Origin: Phoma sp. XZ068
Lineage: Eukaryota > Ascomycota > Dothideomycetes > Pleosporales > Didymellaceae
Direction of reading: 5' to 3'
Assembly (NCBI GenBank): GCA_004835665.1
Contig: RBKR01000003.1
Span: forward strand, 1,302,001 to 1,366,000
DNA: 64,000 nt
Below the pieces are notes generated by a model. The model did no database searches and was not told the origin of the DNA. It worked only from the letters and a program-made list of their open reading frames with translations. The position numbers and the translations under genes are program-made. The number at the start of each line of letters is the position of its first letter. Positions within the stretch are counted from its first letter, which is position 1. Positions 1 through 11,382 of the stretch are shown piece after piece.

Positions 1-1651
1 GTAGTCCGATCTCAGAGTCGGGGCTGTAGAGAGTGTGTGTTGCAATACCAATAGCCTGGCCAAGGGGTGTTGTGCAACCATATGCTACAGCCATGAGCCA
101 TGGTTGAGGAGAGCGAGAAGGCCAGGAAATGGCAGCAATGCGAACACCTAGGGCGAGGCCTTCAAATGTTTCTAGGGAGGTTAGGAGTAAAACAAGAACA
201 TCTGGAAAGGGGAGCACATACGGTGGAAAATGATAGCGATGAGTAAGACAACGAAATCGTTACCAATAGCCACAGCGAGAGACATACCGATGAAAATGCT
301 GTGGAAGAGAATACCCATTTCTAGGAGGAAGCACTGTAGCACAGCTTTCTTGTGAGCCTGATCAGCAGTCATCTCGAAAACTTGCTGACTTCTTTCGGCG
401 TCGTCGATTGCACTTTCATTGCTGTTTTTCCTGCCGCTTTCAGCCTGATTTTCTTGCCGAACAGACTCAATAACATCAAGTCTCTGGTTCTCTGCACGAT
501 AATTGGAGAGAGTGCGGCTGATGCTGCTAACCCTGCCCCTCAGATTGCCCATTGAGCGAACTTGCTCTTGCATGCTGCCATTAGAATATGTCCTCCTCAT
601 CTGGGCTTGAAGCTCTGGCACCGTGCGAACCTCATTTTCCTTCGCTTGTACTGTGTCACGAGCAACACCTTTGACTCCCTCGTTGCCGCCGCAGCAGTGT
701 CGCCCAGGAGAGAAGACCATTTCGACGATTGTTACGAAGAAGATACTAGCCAGCATGATCGCACCAGGTGCTGCTTGATAGTCTTTTGTCCAGAAAGAGG
801 ATAGGCAGGGGTCGCTGAGTGACAGAAAAGCCGTGGGTAGAAGATGTACGAAGGCTGTTGCAATCAAAACGCCAGTTCCAAAATGTTTCGCACTAAAGAG
901 GAATGATGCAGGTATGCGGAGACGGGGAAACTTGATCACCAGGATCGGGAAGGCGCAGGCGGTTGAGGAGACGAAAAGGATGATGAACAGGCCTCCAACG
1001 TGGAATGGAAGGTTATAATCGGGCTGTGCACCCCCAACTGCACAGCCATCTCTCTTAGGGTAGTGGTGGGCCACGGGGGTGCCTATGCTTGTAAGGAAAG
1101 GAGTACTGTACGGGCTGGAGTGGATGATCTTACTGTTCGTTAGCTGAAATGTAGGCTTGGCAGCCGCAATATTCGTGACTCGAGCCCTGCTCATGTATGA
1201 CATGAACAGGGAGGTGCAGAGCACAGAGATGATCCAACGACCCCAGCTCGTGAACGTCGTTTGAGACATTCTGCGATCAGCTATGCTGATGCCAGCGTGG
1301 TGCTCATCTGTCCTGATTGTGGTTGTTCGGGTGCAAGGTCCTATGGCAACGTCAGCATTTCCGTTTTCATCGCATCGTAAACGGCACGATGGCACCTTTT
1401 TGGGGACCTTTGACACCCTCCCCAAGCGCAACCCATTGCTTTTCCTTCTCTTGAAATTGATGTTCGTCCACATCGCAGCGTCTGAGACCTTGTGCGCCGC
1501 TGCGCAATCGATCTGCATCACCTAGCTCCCTGGCATTTACAATTCCATTTAGATCTTGGCATGTCGTAAGATCTGCTGCAAAGCGTGGAGGGTTCTGATT
1601 CCAGGTTGGGTTGAGTAGAATGTCATCATCGGTACGAGAGGGACAGTTCAT
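1..1651 (-). CDS. ZIP-family zinc/iron transporter, cut by the left edge
   Basis: Plasma-membrane divalent-metal importer of the ZIP family, probably for zinc. Proposed exons are 1651-1396, 1340-222 and 171 to beyond base 1. The 222/171 junction is firm: a 50-nt GT-AG intron joins FHQ to TFEGLALG, the conserved HQxxEG site of transmembrane helix 5. Helix 4 carries HSIFIGMSL. Helices 1-3 (VGGLFIILFVSS, FGTGVLIATAFVHLLP, AIMLASIFFVTIVE) precede a long hydrophilic loop of about 110 residues, usual for fungal ZIPs. The first junction is less certain. I join the two open frames by a 55-nt intron at 1341-1395 with a GTGCCA donor and GCTGAC branch site. The start at 1651 gives an N-terminus MNCPSRTDDD with Cys residues before the membrane part. 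The last helices lie outside the window. Confidence 0.85.
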
Positions 1652-2319
1652 GTTGACAGCGCGTAGATAGGTCCAAATGTGGTGTGGATGTGGTATACCA
1701 GGAAAGCAATGACGTGGAAAGGTAGAGGGAAGGATCGGAGCTATATGAGAACATGTGGTGGCTTGGGAGTGAGGTCGGCTATGGCTCTTCCGTAGTGACT
1801 ACCCAAAGAGAGTGCTGTGCCGAGTCGCCAAGACGAACCCGAATTTGAGCGCAAGAACCCTGAGATCATTGTGCGGCTCTCTGAGTGGTGACTTTTACCC
1901 CACAGCGTCTTTTCCGTCCGCGGGGATGACGCGAGCTCGCGTTATCGTGCTGCATCTGCGTGGTTGCGCTCGTGAGCACCTTCCTGTCTATATGAGCGCA
2001 AATCCAGGGTTTGGCCTCTGCCGGCTTCTCCCGAAACCCCAGATAAATAGCCTCGCCATCGAGCACACCAAAGTGCTAACGGAACGGATATCGGCATGGA
2101 AGCTGGTCTCGCTTCCTAAACATACTTGCGCGTATATTGACGTGGTGTCGTGCGTTCGTAGCTTGTCGTTCAGCAACGACGACGAAGAACACCATGTCTT
2201 GGCGTTAACTGTGATACACGGAGGCAATCTTGCATCTTTCAGTCATATGCTTACTGTTTCGCCTAGAAGTAGAGCGCGTGTTGAAGCGCAGCTGGATTGT
2301 CACTCTATGGGTATCACTA
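1652..2319. other. Intergenic, ZIP gene promoter and FPGS 3' flank
   Basis: Upstream of the ZIP start and downstream of the folylpolyglutamate synthase stop. A 174-codon open frame at 1812-2336 on the plus strand has no recognisable domain and runs over the FPGS stop, so I do not call it a gene. No repeat or RNA gene was seen. Confidence 0.5.
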
Positions 2320-4077
2320 TCAATTCGTTGTCTTAGATTCTAAGACCTCAAGAGCACCGCCAACTAAGTGCAGGCTGCCCGTCACCAAGACCATTACTTC
2401 GGCATCTGTGCCATTCGCCCATTCGCGAGCTACCCCTCGCGCTGCGCTGACGGCCTCTTCAATCGTCTTCAGTACACGGACTTCTGCAGTACTGTCTATC
2501 TCTGACCAGGTATTTGCTAACGCCTTTTGGACAGCAAGGGCATCCACTTCCTGGTTGTCGGTATTTATGGATACCAGATCGGGCCTGAAACCTTCGTTGA
2601 AGGTTTGATTGGTTGTGAAGATGACATGTGTGAAAGGTGATGTTGTCCCAGACGTAATACCGTTCTGCAAGGCTGTGTGCAGTGCTTTCGCAAGAGCGCT
2701 CGCGTCCCGAGTCTGCTGGTTAAAAATCAGAACTCTGGGAACCTTAGACAATGATGCTGCAGCCGCAGTTGCAGACGCGATCTGCTCAGCAAACCATCGT
2801 CCAGTAACTTCGATACTCTCTATAGTGTGAGCACCATCGATGTGCCACGCGACATTCTTTTCGTGTCGGGTCTCACAGCGCCCTGACCAGCGAACCTGCT
2901 CAAGTCCCTGTACAAATTGTGGAGGGAGCTCAATGTGTGTTGTCTTTGTAGGGTCCGGGACTGATGAGTGACCCAAGGCACGTAGATGTGCTGCGGCGGC
3001 GGCGATTGCAACAGAAGCGTTGATCTTCTGGAAGTCTGCTGAAAGTCCAAGCTTGACACTACCGTTGGCTAACGAAGGGTGGAGGTCGATTATGTGCAGA
3101 TCGATGCCCTTCTCCGCAGCTCGCTCCTGCAGAACAGCGATAGCCTCCGCTTTCTGAGGTGCTGTAAAGGCAACACTTCCCTGCTTGAAAATTCCTGCCT
3201 TGTGCCACGCTATTTCGGGAAGTGTGGATCCGAGCATAGCGGTGTGATCAATACCCAGGCTGGTCACTGCTGTGACTGTCGGCTTCGTCAAGATGTTGGT
3301 GCTATCGTACTCGCCGCCGATACCGCATTCTATGACCGCAGAATCGACGCCCTCGTGAAGGTACGCATGCAGAGCCATAAGTGTCAGATACCTGAAATAG
3401 ACAGGCTTGGTTGGAACATCAGCGGGCGCGTTCTCAGCCTGTGCTGCAGCTTCCAACTTGTCCCAAACTTCGAAGAAGTATTTGGCAAATTTCTCCTCGG
3501 ATATTGGTTGGTTATCGATTTGTATGCGCTCACGAACGAATCGTAGATGCGGGGAAGTATAGAGGCCGATCTTCGAGGGTTGTGACTGTGCATCACTCGT
3601 GGAAGTGTACTGCGATAGAATAGAGGAGATGAATGCGCTCGTGGAGCCCTTCCCTTTAGTTCCAGCAATGTGCACAGGCTTCAGCTTGTCGAAATCTGAG
3701 GGCTGGGCAAAGTGTCAATTGACAGTCATTTCGTAAGACGCTGGGAGCCGCACACCTTATACCCAATCTTGCTACACCACTCGATCATTTCTGGTATAGC
3801 CGCCTTGTTCATACCGCGTCCAGACTTGCGGATGGCATCTACAATCGCAAAGTTCGACTGCAGTGTATTCAGTGCCGCGACCGCGGCCTGCAAACGATTA
3901 GCCATAACCTTCCATGGCTGACAGAGAACTTACAGCATAATCGCGCTTCTCCATGCTGGGTACGCTATAGTATCTTCGAGCAATTGAGGCAGTTCGCCAG
4001 CAAGCAAGACGACTCCGTGCTACGAGCATGAGGGCATCGTGTTGATGCGTAAGGGTCCGCAGAGTACTTTTATTCAT
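2320..4077 (-). CDS. Folylpolyglutamate synthase, mitochondrial and probably cytosolic forms
   Basis: Adds glutamate residues to folates in an ATP-dependent reaction that retains them in the cell and mitochondria. Exons 4077-3934, 3887-3756 and 3702-2320 give 552 residues. The introns (46 and 53 nt) have donors GTAAGT and GTGTGC and acceptors TTGCAG and GCCCAG. The ATP P-loop GTKGKGS is at residues 106-112 after PVHIA, and SLGIDHTAMLG and the C-terminal GSLHLVGG are Mur-ligase/FPGS hallmarks. The first ATG at 4077 follows an in-frame TAA and opens a basic presequence rich in Arg, Ser and Thr ending near ARRYYS. In-frame Met17 (4029) and Met42 (3954) could start shorter forms. Met42 just after the presequence fits a cytosolic isoform, as known for FPGS in other eukaryotes. 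Confidence 0.92.
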
Positions 4078-5911
4078 TTACTCCCCGATAAGCGGATGAC
4101 GCGCCGAGGCACGGACCATTCAGCACCCGTTCTGATGTTCCTCTCAAAGCACATTCGTCCTCCATGAACATCGTCTATCTGCAACCAGTCCTAAACGTAT
4201 TCACCGCGTGCTTCGGCGAGATGTCTCTGCATGACACTCTTTCCTGGTTCACCGTCAAGCCTCCAGAGTCCACAATGCGTTCACAAACCTCGAGCCCAGA
4301 CACAAGCCAACTTCAACAGCGTTCAGCTGCAGTACTAAAGAGGCTTACCAAACCGACTCAATTCACTTGTCTACAAATCGCACGCAGACGGACTGGTCAC
4401 GTGCGAGCGTTGCGGGCTGTGCAAGTTCCTGCTACTTGAACCGTCGTACGACGCCAATGCATCATCACTTACGAACACCAAAACTGAGAGTATCCATCGC
4501 ACAACGATGAACATGTTTGATCGACTGCCATGTATCAGGCCTGTCCCCACCACGCTGGGTGTTAGCGCAAAACGCTTTGGGGTTTGAAGATACGGAACCT
4601 GCAACAACACGGTTCGCAATACCTCTGCAGAACTACTTGAGTGGTCACCAGACCACAGACTGTTCCAGAAAACTGGCTGAATGTGCACGTTCACCCGTTC
4701 AAGCAATTGGCAGCGTCTTGGCTGAAGTTGGATGATCTACATACAGCAAAGCCATGAAGGTGCCCGTACAAACTGACAAACTTCAGAAGCTCCATATGAA
4801 ACCGGCTACATTCTCTAGTTCACCAAACCTTTATTGCAGAGTCATGATGAACATCATCACCAGATGCAGCATAAAGAACTACGGGCCCAGACATGATTGG
4901 TGTAAACAACCGTTCCCCTGATATACCCTGCTGTCAGACCACACGAGGAATGTCCAAAACGCTGTGAAAGCACGAACCGCAGTTACCGGAGTCTACAATT
5001 ATCACTTCATCATCGAGCTAGAGTTCTGGGCAGATTACGCAGTGCATATTTGCATACGTCTGCAGACCATCTCGCAGTTGAGCAATCGGTAGAGTTCCCA
5101 TAAACTTTGCGTTCAAAGACTCGCAATTAGCGCAAATCGCAGAATAATGGTATCTGACTAAATGTACGCGCAGCACTGACACTCACTCGGTCCATCTTGC
5201 GGACGTGTACCTGACGATCATAGTCGATACTGCCCTGTCATAACCTGTCAGGCGTGGGTGGGCAGCTTTAACCACCCGACAGCTTGGCGGCGACGAACAT
5301 ATGGCAATAGCAGGGCAACCGCAGTTCTTGACCCGCCCAGCAATTAAGGTCGTGGGGTGTCGCAGGATTGGATTGGTGACTGCGACTCCATCAGTCGCAT
5401 CATTTCGGTCCCATGTTTCACACAGCACCTCACCCTTGCAACACCCGCATCGGCCCGTAACAACATTGCCCATATGATCCTCCTCGTATCTCAATCTTCT
5501 GTCACTTTCCGTGTCCTTGTCCCAGTCCCATTTTCATTATTTTTCATTTCTCATGCCGCGCCGACATTGAGTGTCTGCGGCGCCATTGTCGCAATGGAGC
5601 TGGTCGTCGGCTATACACATCTACCGCAGATGCTACCACGGCGAGACAAAGATAGCAACACAGAGCTTTGTTCTCGAAAGACAAAATCAAATCAAAGGTA
5701 TGTGCGATGATTGTTTGACCCCGAAAATGTCATTTTACCCAAGGATCCCTTTGTTACTCCAAGAAATCCCACTCATAGATCCACAGCCACAGGTCTGGCG
5801 CCGGTGTATAGGGTCGAACCCATACTTTTTCTCCCAAGCATTCAGAGCTTTTCATACACACGACTCTACGACATACACGTACCGTAATATCTAATCACTT
5901 CCAAAACCACC
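4078..5911. other. Intergenic, divergent promoter region between FPGS and a secreted-protein gene
   Basis: About 1.8 kb without a supported gene. Open frames here are below 120 codons and show no domain, signal peptide or splice partner that I can defend. A short imperfect hairpin at 5806-5825 is listed separately. The last 100-200 bases are pyrimidine-rich, as in fungal core promoters, and lead into a good start context (CCACCATGG) at 5912. Confidence 0.5.
5806..5825. repeat. Small imperfect hairpin followed by a T run
   Basis: GTAT-A-GGGT, loop CGA, ACCC-ATAC: eight base pairs with one bulged A, followed by TTTTT at about 5826-5830. It lies 86 bases upstream of the ATG at 5912, probably in the leader or core promoter. 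It resembles a tRNA B box on one side but has no tRNA fold around it. Function unknown. Confidence 0.3.
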
Positions 5912-6442
5912 ATGGTCAGCATCCGCGCCACCAACGTAACCGCACTCTACCTCTTCATCCTGTTCCACACCATCTTCGCACCCAGCCACGCGCTACCAAA
6001 TCTATTCCGCCGCGGTCTTCCCGGGGCCGTCTACACTTGCACAGACGAGAATTTCGCAGGGGACTGCGGTTGGTCTCTCCCAACGACGAACTGCCGCATC
6101 GCTACCGCAAAATCAATAGGCCCTGATCCCGGCGGCTTCTGCACCCTTTACAAGAAATTCGATTGCACGGATTCGGTCCGCACTCTTCGGTTCCCTGGCC
6201 TCTCGACTGGTTTGCCGCAGTACATGGCCTTCAAGTGCGGCGTTGGCGTGGGAACTTCAGGAACCGTTGCTCCTCAAGCGAATGCGACTGCGGGTCTCAG
6301 CCTCAAGGCGTTGCCCGCTGATAGGCTAGCAGGTGGCGTGGGGAGTACGGAGAGGAAGGCGCATTTGAAGGAGATTCAAGAGATGGAGAAGGACGGGTTT
6401 AGTGAGGGGTTGATTGGGCTGAAGAAGGATATGTATTATTAG
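5912..6442 (+). CDS. Small secreted cysteine-rich protein
   Basis: Single-exon gene of 176 residues, secreted by prediction. A hydrophobic signal peptide spans about residues 8-27 (LYLFILFHTIFAPSHA), followed by LFRRG, whose Arg-Arg pair could be a Kex2-type site. The mature part has six cysteines at 43, 52, 61, 77, 85 and 109, all within 67 residues, an even number as for three disulfides. Around them are YTCTDENFAGDCGW and SIGPDPGGFC; the first has the aromatic/Gly look of a crystallin-like Greek-key strand, which is only a suggestion. The C-terminal 65 residues lack cysteine and are charged. Start context CCACCATGG is near ideal. I cannot name a function; a candidate effector or wall-associated protein are both possible. 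Confidence 0.75.
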   Translation: MVSIRATNVTALYLFILFHTIFAPSHALPNLFRRGLPGAVYTCTDENFAGDCGWSLPTTNCRIATAKSIGPDPGGFCTLYKKFDCTDSVRTLRFPGLSTGLPQYMAFKCGVGVGTSGTVAPQANATAGLSLKALPADRLAGGVGSTERKAHLKEIQEMEKDGFSEGLIGLKKDMYY

Positions 6443-6677
6443 GATCTTGTGGGTTTGGGGGAGTAAGGTTTTCAGTTCGTGTATACCCGTATCAATACCA
6501 GTGTCTCGTTAGGTTGCTAGAAATCGAGTTTGATGTTCGCAACGTAGTGACTTGCAATAATATACTTCAATGGCTTCCTGAGCGTCTAGTGGACTTTCCG
6601 TTGTCTATTCGTTATACTTCGTAAGCAGTATTTACCTAGCTTTTGCCCGTACCATCTCACAGCCCTGTCTTACAGTC

Positions 6678-7252
6678 CTACAACTCATCCTTGCTCACGC
6701 CATCAATGCTGACCAGCTCCGTCTCAAAGATCAGCACGCTGTTCGCAGGAATTGGCCCAGCACCCCTGCTGCCGTACGCCCACTCAGGCTGGATCGTGAG
6801 CTTCCTCTTCTCGCCAGGGCACATGTCGAGGAGACCCTGGTCCCAGCCCTTGATGACCTGGCCGCTGCCGACCTTGAAGCTGAGCGGCTGCCCACGGTTG
6901 TAGGAGGCATCGAACTCGGTGCCGTCTGATTCGAGAGTACCACGGTCTGGTGAATGGTCAGTATATGTTTCGGGAACAGTGTGGTTTGTGGTGGAGGAGG
7001 CTTGTGGAGGTTGTCCCCATTGTCGGCGAGGCCGAGGGCGGGAGGACATACAGTGGACGTGGATCTTGTCGCCGGCAACGGTGGGGCGCTTGCAGTCGAC
7101 TGCGGTCACGACTTCGGTCTTGAGGTGCTGTGGCGTTGTTAACTACCATGCGTTTACCTGTACACGTTCGAGCTACGGGTACGTACGTCGTTGTTGATGG
7201 TCTCTCCGGCGAGCGCAGTCGCGGCAAGGGCAAGGATGGTTGTGAGCTTCAT
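6678..7252 (-). CDS. ER-resident FKBP-type peptidyl-prolyl isomerase (FKBP2/Fpr2 type)
   Basis: Catalyses cis-trans isomerisation of prolyl bonds in the ER lumen and is the FK506-binding type. Exons 7252-7187, 7127-7052 and 6946-6678 give 136 residues. The introns (59 and 105 nt) start GTACGT and GTATGT. The N-terminus MKLTTILALAATALAG is a short signal peptide. The FKBP fold is complete: GDKIHVHY, DGTEFDASYNRGQPLSF, GQVIKGWDQGLLDMCPGE, PEWAYGSRG and LIFETELVSI, with the drug/substrate-pocket Tyr, Phe, Asp, Trp and Tyr residues in place. The last four residues are KDEL, the classical retrieval signal, which supports ER residence. The 3' end converges on the secreted-protein gene 235 bases away. 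Confidence 0.95.
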
Positions 7253-7785
7253 GTTAGGCAATTGAGGTGTTTAATTGTAGAATTGCAGGTTTGAGGGTTC
7301 AATGGAGCTATACAGTACGAACAACCGCCACGAAGGCGGTGGGGAGCTGCGTTGTGGGGTAGCGCCAAGGCGAATCTGGCCTTAAGTTGGAGACAGGGTC
7401 TGATCGACGTCAAACTAGTAATCTGCTCGTACTGTCAATACACTGGAACGATCATTTTTGCAGCACATGCTAGTGGTTTTCTCAAGCCATTCGTGTCTTC
7501 ATGTGGTCTTTTCTGCGTGTTTTGCTTCAGAGACAAGAATTGGAGATATGAGCTGAGCAATTGACGCAGTTCGATGGGTGTTCTCAGGTGTTCTTTAGTT
7601 GCACGCAAGACTTTGAAAAGGTCTCAGACATGGCAATAAACTCTAGCTTTCACTATGTGCACGAAGCGCGACACGGAGCCATGACAGGCTCTCTGTACAT
7701 ATAATGCTCCTCCCCATCTGAATGCTGAACGATCCACGCCGAGTACAACATTAATTAAACCTAGCTACTTTCCGAATCTTCAACC
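7253..7785. other. Divergent promoter region between FKBP2 and a hypothetical gene
   Basis: 533 bases between two divergent starts. A 70-codon open frame at 7352-7564 has no recognisable feature. I see no repeat or RNA gene here. Confidence 0.5.
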
Positions 7786-8331
7786 ATGACTTACCTGGTA
7801 GGAGACCTCATCAAAGAGATTGAAGCTGGCGGGCCAGTTCCTAGCTTTCCTAAGTCGTTCAAAAGCCCACCAACGCTAGAAAAGGAGAAAGAAGCGGTCG
7901 AACTAGGTGAGAAGAAGGTGAATGCGGCCCAGGAGAGCCCGACAAGGAAGGTGCACGAGGGGCTTCAGGAGGACTGGGTAAAGAAGAAATGGGCCCGGTA
8001 TTACGAGGTGAATAAGATGGGAGAGATGAAGCCAAACTTCTACAAGATGACCTTGCCTCAGTTCGAACAGTACATGAAGGACGCGCAGGAACTGGGAAAG
8101 CACAGGGCCAGTGAAGCTTCTAGGCACATGGGACTTCGAGAGAATCCAGTGAGAGAGCAGCAGAACAAACCTACGAAGATAACAGCTGCTCTAGGAGGTT
8201 CACGTAAGCGTAAGTCTGTTGTGCCAGTGTCAGAACCGCTGGGCGTAGGCTCCGGACCTGAAGTACCGCCTCGCAAGAAGCCGCGCGTGAAGGCGCACAT
8301 CACCAAGGAAGAGTATTTGAAGAAGTGTTAG
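7786..8331 (+). CDS. Basic protein of unknown function with nuclear-localisation-like motifs
   Basis: Intronless gene for 181 residues, highly charged (many Lys and Glu). I do not recognise the family. The central part, with WVKKKWARYYEVNKM and MTLPQFEQYMKDA, has a helical look and may be the conserved core. The C-terminal third is low-complexity and has two basic clusters, GSRKRKS and PPRKKPRVK, that look like nuclear localisation signals. There is no signal peptide or membrane segment. The start is the first ATG after a short leader. It lies divergent from FKBP2 and head-to-tail with the next gene. Real coding is likely given length, composition and clean ends, but the function is open. Confidence 0.6.
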   Translation: MTYLVGDLIKEIEAGGPVPSFPKSFKSPPTLEKEKEAVELGEKKVNAAQESPTRKVHEGLQEDWVKKKWARYYEVNKMGEMKPNFYKMTLPQFEQYMKDAQELGKHRASEASRHMGLRENPVREQQNKPTKITAALGGSRKRKSVVPVSEPLGVGSGPEVPPRKKPRVKAHITKEEYLKKC

Positions 8332-8904
8332 GGGCTCAGATTCTACGTTAGTGCTGTTCGAAGGTTTGTCATGGTCATTGTGACGGCAAAGTTTGCTGTT
8401 GCACCTCCTGACCGCACCAGTATTCGCGGATTCGCGTAGTTAGAAATTGAGCTAATGAGCACTTATTCAGTGTTCTGCGCAATGTAAAATCAGTAGCTAT
8501 GCTATCTCTATATTGTAAATCATAGGTCGAATCTGATTGTCTTTCCGCTTCTTGCTATGAGCTTTCACTCTCTATGCTCTCGATCCTTTTCCAGCACGGC
8601 CACCTCTTGAGGCGACCTTTCTCTTCACCTCGCTTGTTGTGTTTCCCATCTTGTCCGTGCTACTACTATAACTCCACATTTACGTGCTGGCTCTCGTTAC
8701 TTCACTTCACCCCCGCCGCTTCCCACCACCGCTGCGCTCTGCACATAATCATTGAACGTGCGTCCAATCTCTTATTCTCCACCACCTCCGCAACGGACTC
8801 CAGTACCTGGGCTCTCAATATTAAGCACCTTTCGCGCTGTTGCTTGTGCATCCACTCATCTTATAATTCTTCCGTCTTTCATATATACACTCATATTCAC
8901 AACC
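8332..8904. other. Intergenic, promoter and leader of the next gene
   Basis: 573 bases. The second half is pyrimidine-rich (from about 8570), typical of a fungal promoter and 5' leader. Open frames run through it in frame with the downstream gene, but the ATG at 8905 (ACCATGG context) is the better start because upstream sequence is unlike protein. Confidence 0.5.
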
Positions 8905-11382
8905 ATGGCTTCACCGCAAGGAGCATCCACCGTATCTGATGCGCCTTCACAGAAGGACACAGTGACCGTCGACGCCATCTCCGTGCGCTCAGATGATTGG
9001 GCTGCGATCCTCAAGTTCATCAACGCACAAGTCATTGTCGTCAATGCTGCTATACCTCGTCACGTGTACCCACTTCGGGAAAACGCCAAGCAGCAGCTCA
9101 AGGCACTCATGCCCAACATCGACAAGTACAAGCATGCGGATGACTTAGTCGAGGTGGAAGTAGAGGTGGGTGATGGGGTGCGACAGAAGTCGTTGGTCTC
9201 TCGCAAGGCTCTGTCCTCAGGTCACAAGTCGGATGAAGCATCCAAGGATGATAACATTGCCAAAGATGAGGTACGTGAGATGAACTACTATAATGCTTCC
9301 ATTTTTGCTGATATCGTAGCAGAAGGCAATCGATGCTCAAGTCGGTGGTTCGTCCAAGTCAAAGGCAAATACCGCAGATGTTAAGGTCGTTGACGGAAAT
9401 GGGAGCGACAATGGAAACGCTATCCAGGAGCCGACAAAAGTCACTCAAAAGGCGGGTGCGAGGTCCGCTGAGGTTCGTGTGTCCTATATTTCCCCAGAAA
9501 AAGGCAAACTGACAATGTGAAGAAGAACGCCCGAGCACCTAACGCGAAGTCGAACTCGACCGCCACTAAGTCTGCTACACCTCGCTCGACACAAAAGGCT
9601 GGTTCACTCAAATCCACTGCCAAAAGGCCAGCTACAACACAACAAGACGCCACCTCCAAGCGTTCAGCGGACATCTTCCCTGGAACAGGCTCCAAGACGG
9701 AGCAGAAGCCTGCTGGTTCTGCTTCTGCACCCTTGAACAAGGACAGTAGCTCTTTAGCGACCGCTTCCAGCAACTCAGCGACTTCCACTACTGCGCAGGG
9801 CATCAAGTCTGGTAGCCCAAACACCCTCTTGAAAGACCTGCTTTGGGAGGCTAGAGCCACAGTCGTACAGCCGAAGAGCCCAAGTCCCGTCGAGTTGGCT
9901 CGCGCACGAGATACAAAGCTCTCTACTCGCAAGGCTTTGAAGGACACCAATGCTCCATCAACTCGCGAGACACCGGCTACTGCTACTGCTCAAAAACCTG
10001 ATTTCAATGAGCGTGTAGCTCTAAGTGATACAACCAACAAGCGCAAGCCTACACCTGGGTCTGTGCCGAAGACAGCCACTGAAGTTAGGACACCTTTGCA
10101 ACCAGCCAGACCAGTCATCAAGCAAAAGACTGTTACTGCAGATGGCACAGTCACTGCTGTCAACGGCAAGCCAGTGACAACCTCTAAGCGGCCGCGTGCC
10201 ATTGAAGACAGTCAGCCCGCCGAGCGCCCTACCAAGAAGCTCGCGCTGAGTAAGACTACCACTAAGGACGCAAAGGAGGTGAAGCCTAGGTCTGTAGTCG
10301 AAGCTAACGCATATGCACTTGTTGATGCATCGAAGTTCTCAGTCACCACCGGCAGTAATTCAGACTCTGAGAGCAAGAGTTTTTCGATTCCCTGCGGAAC
10401 TAAGAACAATTATTTTCAAAAGCCGACGTATCCCCCTGAAGTCAGTGCTGTTACCGATAAGGCAGACACGAATGATTGGCCTGGCACAGCGAAGTCCTCG
10501 ACGGCACTCACGAAGGACATCGCCGACAACATCAACCCGGACAAGAAGGCTTCGGCAGTTGTTTCTAAGTCGCCGAGTCCTGCCTACAATGTAACTGGAG
10601 CACATCAACCGAAGAAGGGCATCGCAAAGGTCAGCAAGAAGGCGCCGAAGTCTTCGGATGCTGCAAAGGAGATAATCGTTGATAACATTGACGATGAATA
10701 CATCAAGCAAAGAAAATCAAGAAGACTTCACTGCCCTCCAAAAAAGACCGCAAGGAAGCGCAGAGTGCACAAATTTTCGAACATGACAAGGACAGCGATG
10801 ATGCTCGTCCGAAGCTACGAACTTCGACGAAGTCGAAGGATGTCACTAACTCTCTCACCAAGAAAGCTGGCATTCAGAAGTCGCGGTCTACCAAGCTGAT
10901 CAATAAATATTCAAGCACGAAGATTCGACGCTCAAATGCGCAGACCTATGACGACCTAGAGTCGTTTGTCGAAGAGAACCGCAGCCAGATACTGGATCAA
11001 CCGCGCCGAAGGCGTGCCACACATCATGTGCAACCAGCTTCTCAATTAGCACCATCGCCTCCAGTGCCATCAACTTGTCCGTCAACTTCATCCAATTCAT
11101 CCATTGCACCGCAATCGTCGCACTCGTCACCACTATCGATCGAATCAATCCCGACATCACCTTCATTAGTAGGTGCTAAGCGCAAGCACTTCGGTTCTGC
11201 GGAGGACAGCCAGCCTTTGAAGAAGACCAAGAATGCTAATAAGGACCGCATGAAAGCAGCAATCAAGGTGCGTTCAACCACCACTCCTTCCTCTCGTGTC
11301 TTCAACCGGATGCTAACAGCCCCAGACACACAAGTCTGCTTCCGAAGCGCTGGCTACAGTGCCTCACAAGGAGAAGGAATAA
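8905..11382 (+). CDS. Large low-complexity Lys/Ser/Thr/Pro-rich protein, unknown function
   Basis: Proposed exons 8905-9270, 9323-9472, 9523-10629, 10713-11267 and 11326-11382 give about 744 residues. Introns 1, 2 and 4 are convincing: GTACGT to CAG, GTTCGT to AAG with a CTGAC branch, and GTGCGT to GCTAACAGCCCCAG. The first 90 residues look folded (DDWAAILKFINAQVIVVNAA, then a Leu-rich helix); the rest is disordered, basic and rich in TPA/KST repeats, with NLS-like clusters (KKTARKRR in one frame, KRKHFG later). The junction near 10630-10712 is unsettled. The reading frame changes there, either through an 83-nt intron with a weak GTCAGC donor or through a one-base indel. A chromatin or nuclear scaffold role is a guess; I recognise no family. 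Confidence 0.65.

Noticed and set aside
1812..2336. 174-codon plus-strand open frame
   Set aside because: No domain, signal or conservation clue, and it runs into the 3' end of FPGS on the other strand.
5806..5825. tRNA-like B-box sequence
   Set aside because: GGGTTCGACCC on the minus strand, but no acceptor, D or anticodon arms around it.
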